NCBI RefSeq assembly: GCF_032854445.1
Contig: NC_088295.1
Location: 82,444,644-82,504,643, forward strand
From: Liolophura sinensis
Taxonomy: Eukaryota > Mollusca > Polyplacophora > Chitonida > Chitonidae
Length of the DNA: 60,000 nt
Direction of reading: 5' to 3'
The translations under genes were made by a program, and so were the position numbers. Position 1 is the first letter of the stretch; each line of letters starts with the position of its first letter. The notes below the pieces were generated by a model that saw nothing but the letters and a program-made list of their open reading frames with translations, was not told the origin of the DNA and searched no databases. Below, piece by piece: positions 9,325 to 21,029 of this stretch.

Positions 9325-9592
9325 ATATTTTGGTTCGGATGTTTCCATATCTAGTAGAGTTTACACCTTGAAACGCATCCCCTACACATTTAACAGAATG
9401 GACACGGAACGGCCGTTAATCTACTGACGACAGATTGATGACAGATCGGCGATAGTCCTGCGGTAGCCAGTGTGCTAGGCTAACACGGCCTGCTCCCAGG
9501 AACTATGTTGACGTCTCAGACAGCCCCATGGCGGCAAACAGACACGGTGATTAGGCTAACGGGAAAGTGGAAAACACGGTAACAACGAGAAA

Positions 9593-9680
9593 GAGATAGC
9601 CGAGAGACACGCGAGAGACAGCCGATAGATACGCGAGAGACAGCCGAGAGACACGCGAGGGACAGCCGACAGATAGGCGA
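9593..9680. repeat. Short tandem array, about 22-bp unit
   Basis: Imperfect repeats of GAGAGACAGCCGAKAGAYAC, roughly four copies. The minus-strand frame across it is Ser/Arg-rich low-complexity sequence, not a gene. Confidence 0.75.
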
Positions 9681-9769
9681 TCGAAAATCAGACAACTTTC
9701 CGTTTTGATGAGGGCGGTACCGTACACAGGTGTTCAAGGTAAGCTTATGGACAAGACAGAAATGTGATT

Positions 9770-10016
9770 ATATACGTAATCACAGCCCTACAGAGCTAAT
9801 TTATATAATTTGTATAATAATTTGATAACAAAGTAATAAATTGCACTTATAAGAAGTAAAAACGGTCACGTGGCCGAATACTTACAAGAGGGCAGCCCAG
9901 TTTATTCTCTTATAGAGGGGAGGTAACTCCCAAGCCAGGGCGCTGGCAGGGCTGCTGTAAACAAAGGTGCCATACAACATCAAAGGCCATTGAACAGTAA
10001 GAACGTAAGTGTAGTT
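9770..10016. other. AT-rich stretch with a GGGAGGTAACTCCC motif
   Basis: A short self-complementary motif GGGAGGTAACTCCC is at about 9917-9930. Close variants occur near 5870 (GGGAGATAACT) and 14344 (GGGAGGTAACTCC), suggesting relics of one dispersed repeat. No gene seen. Confidence 0.35.
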
Positions 10017-10355
10017 AAAAATAATGGTAGGTCTACGCCATTCATTTGTGTCATTGCTTATCGATGCTATTTACTGCCCGAACATTAAAATTTCGTGGAT
10101 GAATATATATTTCAAACATGCATTATTTCGTGAACCTGAACACACATGTAAGAAGTTCAAAATATATAAATTCATTTGCGAGGGGACATGCAGTATATTT
10201 GGATGTCTATGTACATTGCACACATGGATGCGTATAGTGGCATAAGATATGGTTTGGTGGCGAGTTTCCAGACAGCATGTCGCTACCTTGTGGATGAAAT
10301 AATGTCGAAATTGCGTCAATGATTCATTTAAAAAATAATGGTAGGTCTACGCCAT
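10017..10355. repeat. 25-bp exact direct repeat 314 bp apart
   Basis: The 25 bases at 10017-10041 (including GGTAGGTCTACGCCAT) recur exactly at 10331-10355. The enclosed 289 bp has no recognisable element. It could be the edges of a duplicated segment whose interior diverged, or an insertion flanked by a long duplication. Confidence 0.8.
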
Positions 10356-11699
10356 ACGTAACGTCTACCTTATAGGCCTGCTAATCTACAAAAGCCAGTC
10401 AGCAGACACGATCAGTTTAATTTCCTATTAAATATGCGGATAATTTACTGGCGCTCAACCTTCTCCAAACAACAGGTCGCCACAATATAAGAGGAAATGC
10501 AATCAAAGTATACAACATGCAATCTTACAGAGGTGCGTGGTTTGTAGGTTCCGCTCTGATAAGCCTATTCAGAGACACCCGATATAACTATTGCTCTTCT
10601 GCCCCTCTTTACCCTGAAACCGCGTCTGACGTGTGCTGACGGTGTGTTATAATAACTCCTGCAAATTCGTCCTATTCGTAAACAGGGAGTTGCATTGTAC
10701 CGCAATCTCCTCTGACAATATATGGGGTTTTACTGAGACATAATGCAAACCTGCCATCATTTAGCAGAACCAACACACGCACGCTGTGAACTAGTACACA
10801 ATTCTTAAATGCTATTAGCAGCGGTCAAAAACATTGGCGTTATTAAAGTTTATACGCTAGTCCGAGGGTGCAGTCGCCAAAGTGTATGCAAGCCTAGGCA
10901 TGGCATGGAGGCTTACCTGTTGTTGCTAATCTCATTTGCCGTCATTTTGTCACTTGTCAGTCCTTGTGTACAGTACAGGCTGGTCCTATCTGCTCTACAT
11001 TAGCCGGGTTATCGCTTTTATCTTTGTCGTATAACCAAATCTTCCCGTGACATGGGGTGTCTCAGGCCTGCTACAGTGCACACACCCCACACAGCCAGTA
11101 CTACTTGGACACACGGCAGATGATCTGCCTCACCCACACTCTACTGGGTGACGCCAGCCGGTTATCTGTTATCCACCTATGATTCACCTACGTATTAACC
11201 AGAGTAGTTATATAGATCTATTAAAGCAGGAGCACGTTAGAGACGTGAAGATGAATTGTAACCTGCTACGCTGTCAGTGAACCGTTAGAGTGTAAGTACA
11301 CGGCTCCGTCCATCAGCCCGCAAACTTAGCCCATGCATTATGTTCACGGCATTATCTGATCATTCTCACCTATTTTCTTTCAGTTTCACTCAGACAAGCC
11401 ATACAAAACGCTAGGCGTAATGTGCACTACATTCCTTTCAGCGACAAGGCCATACACTTAAGCCATTTGAAAGAAAAAACATACAAAAGTGTATAAAAAG
11501 AACACAGAAAGGTGTATAGAGGCAAAACGGAATAATGTACCAGAAACATAAAATCAACCTGTGAATTCTATGAAGCAAACACGCCATACACAAAAAGTAT
11601 AAAACTAAATAAATAAATAAGAAAAGGCAAGCATAAAAGCTCAATATGAACGCACAAGCCATGTTTTCAACTTTTCACCATGTCACAGATAGAAGCCAT
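10356..11699. other. Unassigned sequence
   Basis: No exon, repeat or RNA gene that I can support. The short open frames at 10809 and 11438 look random; the latter is AT-driven hydrophobic sequence. Confidence 0.4.
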
Positions 11700-11712
11700 A
11701 AAGACGTTTTAT

Positions 11713-11857
11713 TTATTTATTTATTTATTAGATTGGTGTTTTTTTTGCCGTACTCAAGAATATTTCACTTATACGACGGCGGCCAGCACTATGATGTTTG
11801 GAAACCGGCACAGCCCGGGGGATACCCACGACCATCCGCAGGTTGCTGACAAACCAA
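11713..11857 (-). mobile_element. 5'-truncated SINE copy
   Basis: Only the tail and the GC-rich core of the SINE remain; the tRNA-like head is missing. It is flanked by a 13-bp duplication with one mismatch (AAAGACGTTTTAT at 11700-11712, AAAGATGTTTTAT at 11858-11870). A target duplication around a truncated copy indicates incomplete reverse transcription rather than later deletion. Confidence 0.88.
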
Positions 11858-11870
11858 AAAGATGTTTTAT

Positions 11871-13190
11871 ACATGTAGGTCACGTAGGTATGAACCAGAA
11901 GCATGTTAGAGCTTTCACATTTGCAAATCACAATTTGTGCACTATAGAAGAGTTGGATACTAATAGCTTTGTATACCCTCAATGTTGCTATAGTGAAACA
12001 TGTAGGTAAGTGATGGGAGAAGACACAGGCCTACGTGTACATGTATATGCAAAACAAGGCAAACTCTGAATATTGAAGTCAGCATATTTGGTGTTCTGTA
12101 TTTCGGCGTAATTATGTAGCCCTCTTCAGAAGTATATATATCTATATATAGGGAAAACAATCACAGAATAACAGAGATAATGAAAAGCTACATGTAGAAC
12201 TAAATAATCATGCGCTTGGGTAAACTCCAGAGTCACAAAAAAGCATACATCGGTACCCACTGAAGAAAGAGGGTGTGAAAGGGTAAAAAGGAGACATAAT
12301 ATGTAGGGGGTGGCTATTTAAATACAATAAGCTCTTCTGAGGCTTTTAACCCATGGTTCATTGTAGGTGCAAGTATATTCAAATTACGCTCAGTGTGACA
12401 TCGTGGTATGACTACCAGAGCAACCGGGAATGCGGAATTCGCAAATCTCCTTCCCGCCTGTATCAAGATGGCCCAAAGCTGTGAACTCATTTGTTCTTTC
12501 CTTTATTACGTCAAAATTTATCCTGGCCTTCCTATATTTACTAGTTTTATTTAAAGTTATTGACCAATGTATTACTACGTGTATATGTAGCCTATCTAGC
12601 CTCAACGCCTTGATAGGAGGTGCGAATACCGGCGTATGTTAGGTACATTCCTTGCTTGATACATGGTCACCATTGATCCTAAATTGTGAAGTAAATAGGA
12701 CGGAGATCAAATTCTGGCTTGACTGTAAATATTCTACACAACAGCTATATTTAAAAGTTCCAATGTATCACGTCTTTGGCAAAACATATTCTCCACACGT
12801 GTGTGTTCAAAGAATATTTCCTTCAGACCAATGGATAATATTTCCCAAGAAGAGTAAATATAACCTCGTGGCATATGATATTTCGGGTCCCGAACTCTCT
12901 TTCCATTGTTACTAGTTTGAGAAACAGTATTTGGAGATGTACGAGAATATTGCAAATACACATAGTTAAACAGCGTAGACAAGTTTACCAATGCAAACAA
13001 AACTGTAATTTATAACCTGGAAATGCTTTACACTGAATTTCCGGCTTTTATTTGTGTTATTTTGTTTCTCTATATTTCTTTTCATCAGTGTTAATAAAGT
13101 AGCCGCATTTTGGTTGTTAGTAATGTAGATGCGACAACAGATTTCTATTATTTTGTTAGAGGATCGAAACAACTTCAAATGTACTAAGAT
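11871..13190. other. Unassigned AT-rich sequence
   Basis: Open frames on both strands (for example 12430-12642, 12652-12915) have no protein-like composition, splice context or recognisable domain. No repeats. Confidence 0.4.
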
Positions 13191-13204
13191 CGTAACACTT
13201 GAAA

Positions 13205-13600
13205 GATAATAATGCATGTTCTAATAATTGGTAGATAATCAGGTCCTAACACTTGGAAGGTAATAAGATAGTAGGTAATCAGCTCCTATTGGAAGGTAAT
13301 AAGATAGTAGGTAATCAGCTCCTAACCCTTGGAATGTAATAAAATAGGAGGTAATATGTTTCTAACAATTTAGAGGTAATCAGGCCCTAACACTTGGAAG
13401 GTAATAAGACAACAGATTATATGGTTCTAACAATTGGGATGTAATGTAATGTAATCATTTTCTAACACAGGGAATAAAATAAGGTCATAACACACAAAAG
13501 GTAAATAGACCCTAATACATAGAATATAACAAGGTTCTAAAACACGCAATGTAATAAGGTTCTAACACACTGGATGAAATAAAGTCATAACAGGTGTGAA
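13205..13600. repeat. Minisatellite with mixed 25-bp and 40-bp units
   Basis: The unit is of the form GTTCTAACACACTGGATGAAA/TAAG. The right part is a run of about five 25-bp units. The left part alternates with 40-bp units carrying an extra ATAGTAGGTAATCAG. Units are diverged but in register. Confidence 0.85.
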
Positions 13601-13801
13601 AAACAGATTTCATACTACACCTCAATCATTGTGAATACTTGACCAAATTCTAAATAACAGGGACAGGATGAAAGATGTTCCAGCCAAGTCTAAGGTCATT
13701 AATAGCAAACGACAAGCTCCAAGCCTAAAAAAAAAGTTTATCTCGCGGTCACTTTTCAGAAAAATCTGTGACTCCATCGGTCTCTAAACGCAATCTACCT
13801 A

Positions 13802-13836
13802 GGCGTAAAACACCAATCAAATAAATAGATTAATAA
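13802..13836 (+). mobile_element. SINE 3' tail fragment
   Basis: GGCGTAAAACACCAATCAAA followed by an AAAT-type tail: the extreme 3' end of the SINE in + orientation, with no body visible upstream. Confidence 0.7.
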
Positions 13837-14019
13837 ACGACATAATATCTCCTTTACATGAAATGATAATTCATAAACAAAAGAACTCTCGTGACTACGA
13901 GGAAAAAAATCAAAAGTAGGAAATAGGTAAATTCTAACAAATTTATTGATTTCGTTTCACTGTTGTTTAAACTTATGTCTTTGTTACAAGATGGCGGTCA
14001 GTTTAATAGGCAGGGGGAC

Positions 14020-14095
14020 ACCAGCTTGGACGCGAGTTAAACCACCGACCTCTGGCAAGTCACTGACAAACATTCCAGAGTGTGACGAAATGATT
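14020..14095. repeat. Ancient dispersed repeat shared with about 53706-53770
   Basis: GTTAAACCACCGACCTCTGG, then ACTGACAAAC, then GTGTGACG align in order with 53711-53765, about three quarters identical by eye. The pattern resembles the core of the SINE superfamily in an old or related form. A CAAGATGGCGG (YY1-like) motif lies just upstream at about 13988. Confidence 0.45.
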
Positions 14096-14514
14096 TGGAA
14101 GGCAAGTGATCTTGAATGATCTTAAAACTGTACAAACGGACTCAGTAGTGACGTCAACAGCTTATTGTTCACGAGGTTACATGATGAAAGGAAACTGGGG
14201 AACCAACCAAGATAATTACTCCTTATTACGTTTTTGCTAGGAGTCTAAAGAGCCTATCTTAGTTCAGTATATGTTTTAAAAATGTGCTGTACGTCTGTAT
14301 CTTTCTTGCCGCACAAAGTTGGTGATTTGCAAGAAAGACACCTGTGTTCACGGGAGGTAACTCCAAGCGACATGTTGTTGTAAAGGTGTTAGTATCTTGA
14401 CTCCTTGTCGAGCAACAAAATATCTCCTGTTGCAAGTCACACTATTAATGGCCTCTGCTAGACAATTGAAATTGTCTTTGAATAAATAATTAAATCGACC
14501 AATCAATCAATCAG

Positions 14515-14545
14515 TAAATAAATAAATAAATAAATAAATAAATAG
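14515..14545. repeat. (AAAT)n microsatellite
   Basis: Tetranucleotide run preceded by CGACCAATCAATCAATC, which may be the remnant of a SINE tail. Confidence 0.85.
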
Positions 14546-14559
14546 ACTGTAACTGCTGA

Positions 14560-16644
14560 GAGTTATGATAGGTTTTCCTGAAAGAAAACAAGTCCACTGT
14601 GGCGCAAAGTGTTGTAATGTATAGCAGGATTGGACCGGTAGCTTTCCTATAAACCTACATGAATTAAGGCATGGCGATCAACAGCGGTCAATCATACCAG
14701 TCAAAATACGTTGTCAACTTTAGTACATGTAGAACCTCTTTTCGCACACACGCTTACATGCCTGAGACAGTTGGTCAACACTTATGCTAGTTTCAGTAGC
14801 ATCAAAATAGTTCAGTGTATCAACATATACGTTATTTATAATTTAAAAGTGTTCGCCCTTGGGTTTGCTGAACCATATTGTTCACGTAAATAATTGGAAA
14901 AATTAGCAAGCGGAGTTGGCTGCTTGTCAAACTTGAGAAACCAATGACGTGATAAAAAGAATTATCGTCGGAAGGAAAGTTTTATTATAATCGTACCAAT
15001 ATCCAGTAATCTTATTGCCAGCAACAGTACTGACTATATACCCTACATTTAAAACAACATTGAAGCAAGACTTAACAAGAAACACGCGATGTTAAAGCCA
15101 AAGATGTGTGTTCAGGTAATTATCAAAGCATAGTATAGCAAGCAAAATACAAAACAAAACAAAGAAAAATACATATGAATATTTCTATTCTAACAATCAG
15201 AACTGATCTCATAAGTCTAAATGGCAACAAGCACTCCCACAAACCAGAGTCATGCGAGAGTCATGTATAAGAAGACAACTGGCTCATTCTCACAGTCTAT
15301 CTAGTTTATTTGCAGACTTTCCCATGCTAAGGTTAAATAAGATTTAAGTATTGTGTAGAACGTTTTCTATGCAAGTCTACATTAAGTGGATGACGATGCA
15401 ATGGGATGCCTTTCATAACCTGACGTGGGATATACATGAGAACTTATACCCAAAGACGTTCAAAGCAACTAAAATTATAGAGCAATCCCTGCTGATTAGT
15501 AAACTTTACACAATAAATTAATGAAAGTAAACGCTCTTTCATTAAAAAAAAAACATTTATCAAACAGATGTTGGATTTTGTCAGCTATTTTCGAGATCTG
15601 TCGTGGGAAAGGCGTGTATGCTACAAACATCACTTGAATTGCTCACTAAAGGACCTTCTTTGTTGACGTTGTCCCACGTTGACATCAAAGTCGTCAATAA
15701 TTCCCTCCATATATACACATTTTCTGAGGGTTTTGTTCCTCGGCGACTTCTGCTATCTGTGGAAGGTAATGACGTTAAGAATGGTCCTTTGTATTAACTC
15801 TGGGCGTTACACAGAAACATGAGTTCTGGTTGCTCTGGTATAATAGTACTTGTACATGTGTTTTGTGTCCATCATATAATGTAACCTAAACCATTTACCC
15901 TCGCGTATAAAGCATAATTATTCTCTTCTGTTAAAGGTTGTATAGGTGCAGTGTAGGCCTATATGTAATATGGGATACATATAAACTAAAAATGATTGCA
16001 AAATCTCAGTTAACTTTTGTGCTGGTATGTGAAAGTTGTCCTCAGAAACTATCTTCATTATTTATATTTTGTTTGAAATGTCAAGCCAGTGCATTTTTAA
16101 AGACACGCGGTTTCCCTGAGAACGGATTAAAAATACATTCATAATTAAATATCTTTAACCAGAGTTCCCTCCCTTGAGCTAAATGCTAAGTAACTTCGGT
16201 CTGCAAAACATTTGTAGTCGCTTTCAGTTTCCTCCACGCATAGATATGTCCGCTGCAAAATGACATAAATAAGTAAAAGACGACAATGAGCTAAGTAAAT
16301 CTGTTCGGAAATGTGGCTGATGTTCGTTTTTAGCTTTTCAGTTATATATCTATGGGACTATAATCTATATTATATATTCGGAAAATACACATACCATGTG
16401 ATCGGTGATAGAGAGAAACAGAGAGTGTTCAGATTAGTGACGGTTTGCCAAATTTAGTACAACTCCGCATGCTTTGTCATGGATTTAATGCTATTTACAA
16501 AGTTTCCCTCCTGAAAATCCATTTCCTGTTTAAAGCGGGAAAAATCCATCCTGAGAGTCAGAGCTGGGATTGATATTGTACACCACACTCATGTACACTG
16601 CGCATCAGTGAAGGGTGCGGCCATTGCTAGGGCAAACTAACATA
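14560..16644. other. Unassigned sequence
   Basis: About 2 kb without repeat or supported exon. The frames at 14711, 15603 and 15938 on + are short and compositionally random. Confidence 0.4.
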
Positions 16645-17110
16645 CACATACATATCGTTATGTACTCGTTACAATGTGATGAATTCACCAAGAACATGGG
16701 CATAGTTGTACATATCCAGTAATGTACTAGTCACAAAGGGAAGAATTCATCCAGAACTTGAATATAGCTGTACATACATATCCAGTAATGTACTAGTCAC
16801 AAAGGGAAGAATTCATCCAGAACTTGAATATAGCTGTACATACATATCCCATAATGTACTAGTCACAAAGGGAAGAATTCATCCAGAACTTGGGCATAGT
16901 TGTGCATACATATCCAGTAATGTACAAGTCACAGAGGGAAGAATTCATCCAGAACTTGAATATAGCTGTACATACATATCCAATAATGTACTAGTCACAA
17001 AGGGAAGAACTCATCCAAAACTTGGGCAAACGTGTAGTTACACATTAATAACTGGTTATATACCGTAATTCCTCCAGAACATAGGTAAACTTACGTAATT
17101 ACACATTACA
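16645..17110. repeat. 66-bp minisatellite, four to seven units
   Basis: Central units (about 16713-17024) are exactly 66 bp in period, with sites such as TCCAGTAATGTACTAGTCAC and GGAAGAATTCATCCAGAACT. More diverged units flank both sides. Because 66 is a multiple of three, one frame stays open for 120 codons with a 22-residue repeat (YISSNVLVTKGRIHPELEYS core). No start context, splice sites or codon signature supports coding. Confidence 0.92.
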
Positions 17111-17119
17111 TAATACGTA

Positions 17120-18307
17120 TACATTCAATTTGTTGTACATGAAAACTACGTTCTGTACTGGTAAGAGAACTAGATTAAACCCATGGCCGCAGCTAATTAC
17201 TGATGGTACATTATGCACTTTTAACTATCCAAATCCAACTTTTCATTTTGAACCTCGGTAAATATTATTGCAGGCCTACATTCAAAATACTTTATGTAGA
17301 CGGCTTGCAAAAAAAGTGAGAATTTTGTCCTCATCACTGATAAACATCGTTCCACAGCTCATGTTCTAATATATCTGTACTTATCATAGCACTTGTTGTC
17401 CATGAAACTCATGGACAAAGGCATGAATATTGGGAGAAGTGGTGAATAATTTCCAGGTGCCAAATAGACAAGCCAGCAGTTCGAAATGGTGCACTGACAC
17501 TAGAGTTTTGCGGTACGTGAGAAGACCAACTGTCAAATACTCATACCTGCAAAAGTCACGGTGATGTTCGTCACATTGGCTTTACTTTTACTTAGTGCAC
17601 GAACATCAAATGAATTAGGAACTGGGTGTGTTTAAATGCACGTCTCCGAACCACTAATTCACGACTTGCAGCTTTATATATATATATATATATTCCTTGA
17701 AGACTAATGCAAATCTGTGAGTTTGTGACGAAATTGGCGTTAAGTAATTCAAAGGGAATGTTAAACCACACTATAGTGTTAGCGCCCTTGACACCGCCGT
17801 GCAGGATTTGCTCGGATATACAGATAAGCTCTGTTATATCATTCCACTGAAATCTGCACAGGTGTGTAAATAATTTTTAGTAATATCTCCTCATCATTTT
17901 TTAAATATTGTATTCAGAGAAATTTATTGGCTCATGTATCTTCAGTCGAGAAAGTGTTAGTGTATAATTCCATTTTAACACATCTCTTGTGCAATTATCT
18001 CCGAAGTCGTAAACTATAGTTACGAGGTTTTAGTTTAGGCCTACATAGATATACGGCACTTTTACATAAAGCCCTACTGATATATTACACATGTTAATTT
18101 ATCACGTTAATTTGGCAAAGAGAGTAAGTTCGCTCTTTACAATTGATTTAATTTGGATTTCTCATCAATTATCGATTAGAAAGCTACCCTAAACAATTAT
18201 ATACTTACAACCTTGTACAAGAATTGAAAATCTGGTTATCTGTTACTTGCCATAGATGATTTCAGATCCAATACATGTCCACAGTCACAAATCTCGTCAG
18301 GCAGTGT
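17120..18307. other. Unassigned sequence with a short (TA)n
   Basis: Contains (TA)n at 17675-17693. Otherwise AT-rich and without recognisable features. Confidence 0.4.
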
Positions 18308-18315
18308 GTATTATT

Positions 18316-18356
18316 TATTTATTTATTTGATTGGTGTTTTACGCCGTATTCAAGAC
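18316..18356 (-). mobile_element. Extremely 5'-truncated SINE (tail only)
   Basis: ATTTATTTGATTGGTGTTTT followed by ACGCCGTATTCAAG, then unique sequence. An 8-bp repeat GTATTATT (18308-18315 and 18357-18364) flanks it and may be the target duplication. Confidence 0.75.
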
Positions 18357-18959
18357 GTATTATTGACTCAAATAGCAGTTTGTATCCAAGCTTTTGATAT
18401 CCCTTTAGACGTTCAGGGAATTCAAGATGCTACGATATATTAGATGAAAATCGCTAGCAATCTAAATGAATATTTTATTCCTTTTTGAAGAGTTACAGTA
18501 TATCTGAAAACGAAGACAAAAATATTCAGTACAGGTAATTGTCATCTCAATGAATGGTTGAAGAACTGATTTCCTTATATTTTCCCGCAAATAAATACAT
18601 CAGGTGCTGTATCAGCCAATCATACTTAATAAACCATCACATATAATCAGCATGATGTTCTGGAACATGTACTTAAACTACATTGTTAACAAAATTAGTT
18701 CAAGATATGGTTGTGGATGATATATGTCTATTTGAAGTGAATTGAAAGAGAGCGCATGCACCGCGTGAGAACCTCATTGAACGACAACCATCCCTCAGTG
18801 GTAGAACATTTTAGATGAAAACCATGCAGTAGTACATAGTACATATAAACTTTTAGGCTGGAACCATGAAACTGTTACCTCGTATGAGAGAGGAATTTCG
18901 TGGTATATTAAAATTCCTTCTACTAAACAGCGCACTATGTTGTTTAAATGAAAATGAAT

Positions 18960-18960
<1 letters not shown>

Positions 18961-18986
<26 letters not shown>
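18961..18986. repeat. (CA)n microsatellite
   Basis: Thirteen CA dinucleotides in AT-rich sequence. Confidence 0.95.
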
Positions 18987-18989
<3 letters not shown>

Positions 18990-18990
<1 letters not shown>

Positions 18991-20545
18991 TTGTAAAGGC
19001 GTAGACAATTTATGAACGGCGAATTATAATAACAAGAAATTAAAAGTATATTTACTATGGATTTTTAATCGTATAGTCTGTATACATATACTAAAAACTG
19101 TTCATAAGAAAATATGACATAATTTTTTATGTCGGCTTTGCACACTAAATAGTGTGAACACATTACATGTCTAAACGGTAGGCGCGTACGCGTGGTTTAT
19201 GTGTCGATGGAATCCAAGTCAAAACAAGTCTGTCAGTATTCAGTCTACACCATCATTAACTAACTCCACGTTTTAAAATTCATTTCGGCCCAATTCTGTT
19301 AGATTATCTGATCTTGATCGCTGATTTGGGAATTCATTGTTTTAGTGGCTTGCTTTCCTTGTTTTTTTTTTAGTGGTGTTCCCCGACCCCTGAGGCAGAG
19401 ATTGGCTGTAGCACAGGTGTGTTACATCGGCACCTGGCCACATACCTGGTCCGCTGACCAGCTCCTCTCATTTCAATCTTCATTAGACGTATGTTATGCA
19501 AACCCCACTCTATGATCTGCCATCATCACAAAGACATGTCTGTCAAGAAATGTAAATCTGTTCAGTCCGGCACAATCCCAATGACAATCGGAGAGTTATT
19601 AAGGGCCACCGTGAGTCTGACCCGTGTAATGACACACGCTGCTGGTCAGTCTCGCTTGAAAACAGTCCAAAATGCTGGTTACTATGGCTTGACCACTGAA
19701 TATCTCATACCGCTGAAGAGCCCAACAAAAATACATTTTTCAACATTATTTCCCAAGCAAAGTTTTGATGTTTTAAAAGTAGTGATGGTAATAGTACCCT
19801 CTCCATTAAAGATGAGATTATCTTATGACGGTTTCTATTTCGCGCATATGTTGTTGAACAATTAAGTTATTCACTGGAAATTGTCCTCAAAATGTTAATG
19901 AATAATTTCGCGGCATTCCCATCGCCCCAGTGAAGGATTTATTTGCCTATCAATATTTTACCAAGAATTCTAAGCACATTGCTTGACAATGTTCGTTCCA
20001 TAACATAGCGTAGCGATGCTTCAGAAACAATTCGGAAGAGATGTAACATAAACATAATTACATAATGTAACATAATTACATATTTTGTGGTGTTTCCAGT
20101 GTATGTTTTTTAGCAGTTTATCAGGTGTATATCATTCTAGTGATCAATATAACTTAGCTATGGTGAATAGTTTAATGTTACGAACCCTGTTGGCATTCAT
20201 TACATATCTCAGCATATTACTAAATTAAAACGGGAAACAGGATGAAGTGGGACGTTAAGCGTATCCAGCATGCTGTCTCCATCACATACGGGTGACACTT
20301 GATGTACACATCTTCATCATGCAGACAGTTAAGAAATGTAACTCTTCACCTCGGCGATTTCTTCTAAAGTATATTATACCTTCTAAATGGCGTTGATTAC
20401 AATGAAGGTAAACAGTTACAAACAGCAGACACAATCATAGGTCAATCTATTTCGATGGACAAATATTCATCACCAGTGATGCTTTGGATAATCCGATCAT
20501 TCTGGTATTGTTTGCTTTACTATTTTGCAATGGTTTCATGTTTGG
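18990..20545. other. Unassigned sequence
   Basis: The 124-codon + frame at 19491-19865 shows no domain, coherent hydrophobic pattern or splice context; I regard it as chance. Short ACATAATTACATAATGTA repeats lie near 20050. Confidence 0.4.
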
Positions 20546-21020
20546 GTACAGAGCTAATAGCCAGTGGAAAAGCAATCCCGAAGAAGAAACGAATGGCTGA
20601 AAAGTTCAATTTAGGTACTCGTCAGTACACCAATAGCCACTGAACAATCCTGAAGAAACACCAAAAAGGCTGAACAACTGATACACTCGTCAGTACCAAT
20701 ACACCAGTGGAAAAGCAATGCTCTAGAAGCAACAAAAGGCTGAACAATTCAAATATGTAAATAATTGATATCAGTAGATACCAATATGCATGTACCAACG
20801 GGAAGACAACCTTTAATAAGTGCCAGATATTTACCAGTAACAATCTGCCAACGAGAAGGAAAGCACTTCTGAAGAAGGAACAAAAGACTTCACAATTCAC
20901 AAATGTTAATGGTATTAGCCAGTACCAATATACCAACGAGAACGCAATCCTGGAGAAGCACCAAAAAGCTGAACAATTCAGATTCGTTCATTCGTCAATG
21001 TCAATAGCCAATGGAAAAGC
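20546..21020. repeat. Degenerate tandem array, unit about 75-80 bp
   Basis: Recurring order of AGTACCAATA, CCAGTGGAAAAGCAATCC, TGAAGAAGCACCAAAAGGCT and GAACAATTCA, about six units with indels. Open frames on both strands here (20455-20643 +, 20622-20936 -) are by-products. Confidence 0.8.
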
Positions 21021-21029
21021 ATTTGAGGT

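Larger units (their letters stand above)
7530..9545. repeat. Degenerate tandem array, four or more copies of a 0.3-0.8 kb unit
   Basis: Shared landmarks recur in the same order: ACCTGTAAACYAGAAAATA (7576, 9178), AATATTAACCAAGAT (about 7690, 8105, 8626), AATATTGGATTTATTAATTA (7752, 8422; degenerate at 8689), CTTGAAACGCAYCCC, and GACGTCWCAGACAGCCCC (about 7977 and 9510). Copies differ by many substitutions and indels, so the array is old. The segment 8836-9324 is also present almost unchanged at 50-538. No transposase or reverse transcriptase is seen. Confidence 0.75.

Noticed and set aside
11438-11662. Hydrophobic minus frame as a membrane protein
   Set aside because: Phe/Leu/Tyr/Cys richness follows from AT-rich composition; no start or splice context.
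16645-17110. CRISPR array
   Set aside because: Units are contiguous with no unique spacers, and the genome is clearly animal. The same applies to the other tandem arrays.
19491-19865. 124-codon + frame as a gene
   Set aside because: No domain, splice context or coherent composition; this size is expected by chance in 60 kb.
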